Source of the DNA: Pseudomonadota bacterium
GTDB taxonomy: Bacteria > CALINM01
NCBI GenBank assembly: GCA_026415985.1
Contig: JAOAGA010000003.1
Coordinates: 1-53,443, forward strand
DNA: 53,443 nt
Direction: 5' to 3'
Within the stretch, counting starts at the first letter, position 1. Each line of letters begins with the position of its first letter. A program made the translations under genes and the position numbers. Below the pieces are notes generated by a model, which saw only the letters and a list, made by a program, of their open reading frames with translations, ran no database searches and was not told where the DNA came from. Shown piece after piece: positions 52,595 through 53,443 of the stretch.

Positions 52595-52971
52595 TCTTTA
52601 CAGGCAACCACCTCTATTTCAATCAATGCACCTTTGGGCAGATTAGAGACCTCAACGGTTGATCTGACAGGGTAGGGTGGGTTAAAAAAGCTCTCATAAA
52701 CCTTATTCATTCCTGCAAAATCAGATATATTTTTTAAAAAAATTGTTGTTTTAATTACTTCCGCAAGTTTAAACCCTGCTTCTTCAAGGATTGCTGAAAT
52801 ATTCCTAAATACCTGAAGAGTTTGTTCTTCAATGTTTTTGCCTACTATCTCACCACTATCCTTATCTAAAGGTATCTGTCCTGACAAAAACAAGAATCTG
52901 TCGCACAAAACTGCCTGAGAGTACGGTCCGATAGGTTTTGGTGCCTTTTCCGTTAAAATCTCTTTTTTCAT
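52591..52971 (-). CDS. ridA: RidA family reactive intermediate/imine deaminase
   Basis: [61 protein letters not shown]. Confidence 0.96.
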   Translation of the reverse strand: MKKEILTEKAPKPIGPYSQAVLCDRFLFLSGQIPLDKDSGEIVGKNIEEQTLQVFRNISAILEEAGFKLAEVIKTTIFLKNISDFAGMNKVYESFFNPPYPVRSTVEVSNLPKGALIEIEVVACKD

Positions 52972-52982
52972 AAAATCCCCTT

Positions 52983-53443
52983 TTACGGTCTTGTATTTAA
53001 TTTCAGCTTTTCTTCAAAGAAATCTTTAAGTAAATCTTTACCTTTCCCAACAATTTTTATTCCTCTCGTCTTTTCTCCTATGTCTTTACTTTTAACAAGA
53101 TAGACACTTTCTGCCCTTTCAAGCTCAATCCCGCCAAGCTGAGAGGTGCTTGCATAAATGATTATATTTTCCTCGCCAAAAGGTGGTGTTACCTCAAGCT
53201 CAAACCTATCTGGTCCCGATGGTATCTCATAAACTACCCCACCCTGAAAATAGTTGTCTTCTCTATAGGGGTTTGGCAAAATCTGTATTAAATTACCATC
53301 TGCCTGTTTATATACAATTCTTGCATAAAAGGGCTTGTTACCCTTGAAATAAATTTTTATCTTCTCTCCCTTTTTAAACTCTCCCTTCTCAGTCCAAACC
53401 TTAACTTTCAGCGGTAAAGAGGGATCATCAAGTTCTTTTGCTT
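52983..53443 (-). CDS. DUF4384-like domain protein, C-terminal part; 5' end lies outside the window
   Basis: Frame stays open to the window end: KVWTEKGEFKKGEKIKIYFKGNKPFYARIVYKQADGNLIQILPNPYREDNYFQGGVVYEIPSGPDRFELEVTPPFGEENI, a DUF4384-like pattern. The track start at 53279 is an internal TTG. Confidence 0.7.
   Translation of the reverse strand, partial: AKELDDPSLPLKVKVWTEKGEFKKGEKIKIYFKGNKPFYARIVYKQADGNLIQILPNPYREDNYFQGGVVYEIPSGPDRFELEVTPPFGEENIIIYASTSQLGGIELERAESVYLVKSKDIGEKTRGIKIVGKGKDLLKDFFEEKLKLNTRP

Overview
AT-rich chromosomal segment, about 53 kb, from what looks like an anaerobic or microaerophilic diderm bacterium (lipoproteins, an outer-membrane beta-barrel protein and multihaem cytochromes). 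I cannot assign a taxon by eye. Gene density is high and most genes are housekeeping: cobQ, xerC-hslVU, argBDFGH, metXW-hom-thrC, rsmD-coaD, a radical SAM/RNase G operon, Trk K+ uptake, groESL and rpmB. There are two tail-to-tail tRNA genes (Val-CAC and Thr-CGT). The most interesting accessory segment is about 26.9-32.6 kb. It is a divergent redox locus: TlpA-like lipoprotein, NapH-like ferredoxin and an un-annotated 45-aa membrane protein ending in RICLSCVGIG on one strand; a monohaem cytochrome, a DUF3373-like porin and an octahaem cytochrome with one CX4CH site on the other. The intervening region carries palindromic operator-like sequences. Other observations are a small LptM-like lipoprotein missed by the ORF track, heptameric GTGATAY repeats between argG and argH, 11-bp-phased TTAACA direct repeats between the phoBR and pstS transcription units, a variant CIRCE element before groES, and a shared N-terminal 'FYPxGHP' domain in adjacent HD-GYP and HEAT-repeat proteins. 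Nothing resembles CRISPR, prophage, transposon or a classical defence system. All assignments are from reading translated sequence; no searches were run.
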